A DNA stretch of 50,631 nucleotides from Pseudolysinimonas_A sp044239695. Lineage in GTDB: Bacteria > Actinomycetota > Actinomycetes > Actinomycetales > Microbacteriaceae. Of this stretch, positions 48,928 through 50,631 are shown piece by piece. Each line of letters begins with the position of its first letter. Position 1 is the stretch's first letter. Made by a program: the position numbers and the translations under genes. Under the pieces are notes generated by a model. It was not told the DNA's origin. It did not search any database and saw only the letters and a program-made list of their open reading frames with translations. The stretch lies in assembly GCF_044239695.1 (NCBI RefSeq), contig NZ_JBIIAW010000008.1:1-50631 (forward strand), in the 5' to 3' direction.

Positions 48928-50622
48928 GTGGCCTCTCCGCTCAAAGAACCGGACTTCACGATTCAGACTGAGGCGCGCTCGGATGCGCCACCCGACTTGC
49001 AGGAGGTCTTCCAGGCTTACTGGGACTTGGAGGGTCTCGACCCGGACTCGCACGCTCCAGTCTGGCGCATAAAGTCAGGCGAGATTCCGCACAAGTACTG
49101 GAGCGGGGTTGCTTACGTCGCGGCCGCGGCCGGCGGAACGGCAACACTCCTCGACCGAACGTGCCCGTCATGCAGCGCACCGCTGACGCTGAGTTCGCGC
49201 CAAACCGTCGCAGACGTTCAGGCCGGGAAAGACCCCGAGTGCCGCACCTGCAATTCGTCCATCGACGAGCGAGCGGCAAGCCTCCTGAAACCCGAATCGC
49301 TGGCAAAGCGAGCACAGCAGAAGGAGAAGGAGGACGCACAGCGCTCAGCACGCGAAGCCGCAGAGCACTTGCAACTGCGCCGTCGAGAGGCTATCGAGAC
49401 CCGCTATTCGGTCGAGTCGGACAGCGGCGAGTACCTGCTCGATCAGGCATCGATCACCGCACGAGTTGGTGCGCTGGCCGTGCTTCACGCGGTAGGCGAT
49501 GAAGGCGGGCTCGTCTATCCCATTCACTATGGCGACGGCACGATCGCGCCGAACGAGTCAATGGGTCGAGAACTCTTCGTTGCCGCCTGGCACTCCGAGC
49601 TGCTGCAAGTTCATCCGACCTCTCCGACAGATGCGTTCGTCTGGGAGGGTGACGACCTCACCAGCAGCATCTACGTCGCAAAGGCTCGCTTCTTCTTCCC
49701 CGGGGAGGGGTCTCTACCGGAGCGCCTGGAAGAGTTCGCCGACGCGCTTCGGCTAAGGATCGCGCTGCCCGGTCTGTGGTCGACCGAGCGAGAAGAACTT
49801 CAGTCGCTCGCGGCTCGGCTCGTGGCTGAGGAAGCTGCCCGCTACTTCGTCTGGATGTTGCAGGAGCACAACCTGCCCAACCTCACCGAGAAGCACGAAG
49901 AGGCTCTGCGCACCACGACCACCCAGGGCGCTGAGCGGTTCGCGCTCGGCCATCTGTATCGCATGGCGTGGTCAGCGGCTCGAGGTGCCTCCAGCAGCTA
50001 CCAACGGAATACGGGCATGAGCAAGGCGAACGCGATCACCTACGGCCTGAAGGAATTGGATCGCTTCCTGCAGCGTGCGTCGGATGACCCCAGCATTTTG
50101 AGCGAGCCCTTCGAGGAGTACAAGGCGAAGCTGCCGCTGTCGGCCGCGACCGGCGTCGTGTTCCGAACGATCTTCGGACTCGATCCCATGAAGGCCTCGC
50201 CGGAGGATGTCGAAGCGGTCGTTGCGGGGTCACCCGACTCCGAGTTGCTGAAGCGTTGCGATGAAGGCATTCCGGATCGTCAGGAACTGATGGAGTGGAT
50301 CAGGACGACCCAGAATGAATGGACAGCGGAGCGCTTCCGACAGCTGCTTGCGCAACTCGAAGACTGGGCGCCTCGGCTCTGCGCACCGCACTGTGCTCAC
50401 GAACGTGTTGAGGAAGTCGCCCGTCAAAGCGGGCGGGTGTTCGATCGGATCGTGTCTAGGGTCGGCGGTGTCGACGCGGCAATCCTTACGGCTGAGGCGA
50501 CCGGCGTTGCGAATGCGATTCGAGACCGGGTTCGAACCGGCGACGCGTTCTTGGCCGAGATAGTCAATCGGCTCAAGTGGGAGACCGGCGAGCCTTCTGC
50601 CGACGTTTGGTCTCAGCAATGA
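48928..50622 (+). CDS. Large zinc-finger-containing protein of unknown function
   Basis: A 564-residue protein starting at GTG 48928, 7 bases after AAGGGA (an overlapping ATG at 48921 is out of frame). An N-terminal zinc ribbon has CPSC and CRTC about 26 residues apart (around 77-106). It is followed by a charged coiled coil (about 120-165) and a long helical C-terminal region. No catalytic motif is obvious. It shares direction and spacing with the preceding gene, so the two may act together. The stop lies nine bases before the window edge. Confidence 0.65.
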   Translation: MASPLKEPDFTIQTEARSDAPPDLQEVFQAYWDLEGLDPDSHAPVWRIKSGEIPHKYWSGVAYVAAAAGGTATLLDRTCPSCSAPLTLSSRQTVADVQAGKDPECRTCNSSIDERAASLLKPESLAKRAQQKEKEDAQRSAREAAEHLQLRRREAIETRYSVESDSGEYLLDQASITARVGALAVLHAVGDEGGLVYPIHYGDGTIAPNESMGRELFVAAWHSELLQVHPTSPTDAFVWEGDDLTSSIYVAKARFFFPGEGSLPERLEEFADALRLRIALPGLWSTEREELQSLAARLVAEEAARYFVWMLQEHNLPNLTEKHEEALRTTTTQGAERFALGHLYRMAWSAARGASSSYQRNTGMSKANAITYGLKELDRFLQRASDDPSILSEPFEEYKAKLPLSAATGVVFRTIFGLDPMKASPEDVEAVVAGSPDSELLKRCDEGIPDRQELMEWIRTTQNEWTAERFRQLLAQLEDWAPRLCAPHCAHERVEEVARQSGRVFDRIVSRVGGVDAAILTAEATGVANAIRDRVRTGDAFLAEIVNRLKWETGEPSADVWSQQ

Positions 50623-50631
50623 AATTGGCCC

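Larger units (their letters stand above)
29932..50631. mobile_element. Integrated conjugative/mobilizable element at tRNA-Ala, left end
   Basis: From the tRNA 3' end onward, the content changes from housekeeping genes to a serine recombinase, a replication-relaxation protein, a TraG/VirD4-like ATPase, an adenine methyltransferase, small coupled ORFs, XRE and ribbon-helix-helix regulators, and defence-like cargo. No repeat of the tRNA 3' end was found to the right, so the far attachment site is outside the window. Relaxation and coupling proteins without visible mating-channel genes mean that self-transfer cannot be judged. Confidence 0.85.

Noticed and set aside
50520..50545. CGGGTTCGAACCGG sequence near the right edge resembling a tRNA T-arm
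   Set aside because: It lies inside the coding frame of the zinc-finger protein, and no cloverleaf can be formed around it.
29932..50631. Second copy of the tRNA-Ala 3' end as right attachment site
   Set aside because: No repeat of the T-arm and acceptor sequence was found by eye; the right end is probably outside the window.
1..50631. CRISPR array
   Set aside because: No evenly spaced direct repeats of 25-40 bases with unique spacers were seen.

Overview
The window is about 50.6 kb of high-GC DNA with the gene content and gene order of an actinobacterium, most likely family Microbacteriaceae. Pointers are the translational T-box ahead of a long IleS, the DsbA/VKOR pair, the rne-rplU-rpmA-obg-proB-proA-nadD-rsfS backbone, GTG/TTG starts, and REP-like palindromes of a type I associate with Microbacterium relatives. 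The species cannot be named from the sequence.

Backbone, 1-29.9 kb. The left edge holds the start of valS (minus strand), followed by a membrane-anchored HExxH protein and a Ser/Thr/Pro-rich membrane protein. Next come a GntR/DUF1648 operon with an apparently leaderless promoter, an MHS-type transporter, and an HxlR-BTAD fusion regulator with a small membrane-protein gene. That regulator and the small gene are both preceded by heptamer direct repeats on an 11-bp period, the layout expected of SARP operators. Then follow the T-box, ileS-folC-DUF4233-ndk (all joined by ATGA/GTGA overlaps), a small secreted protein, the DsbA-like/VKOR oxidative folding pair, rne, small membrane proteins, rplU-rpmA, obg (carrying an apparent one-base frameshift), proB, a REPIN-like element, an MFS transporter, an esterase, proA, nadD, a proline-rich membrane protein, rsfS and a zinc-ribbon protein. 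The last backbone gene encodes an ABM-domain membrane protein next to tRNA-Ala(GGC).

Mobile element, about 29.9 kb to the right edge. An integrated conjugative or mobilizable element begins at the 3' end of tRNA-Ala. A large serine recombinase gene abuts the tRNA. Its reading frame runs without a stop through the antisense strand of the tRNA and into the chromosomal ABM gene. A long minus-strand operon runs back from about 38.2 kb and carries a replication-relaxation protein, a VirD4/TraG-type coupling ATPase, an MT-A70 methyltransferase, an ArdA-like protein and several small coupled ORFs. A near-consensus promoter with an operator-like dyad sits at its head. No copy of the tRNA 3' end appears to the right, so the element continues past the window.

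Cargo, about 38.2-50.6 kb. This holds a one-TM surface protein, an XRE regulator flanked by duplicated 18-mers, and two lipoproteins. It also holds a run of defence-like genes: an SF2 helicase fused to a PD-(D/E)XK nuclease domain, a convergent PIN-like nuclease, a HEPN-like protein, a possible degenerate nuclease-fold protein coupled to a 45-residue acidic ORF, and a large zinc-finger protein of unknown function. These genes, especially the helicase-nuclease, are the best candidates for an undescribed anti-phage or anti-plasmid system. That reading is inference from motifs and location only.
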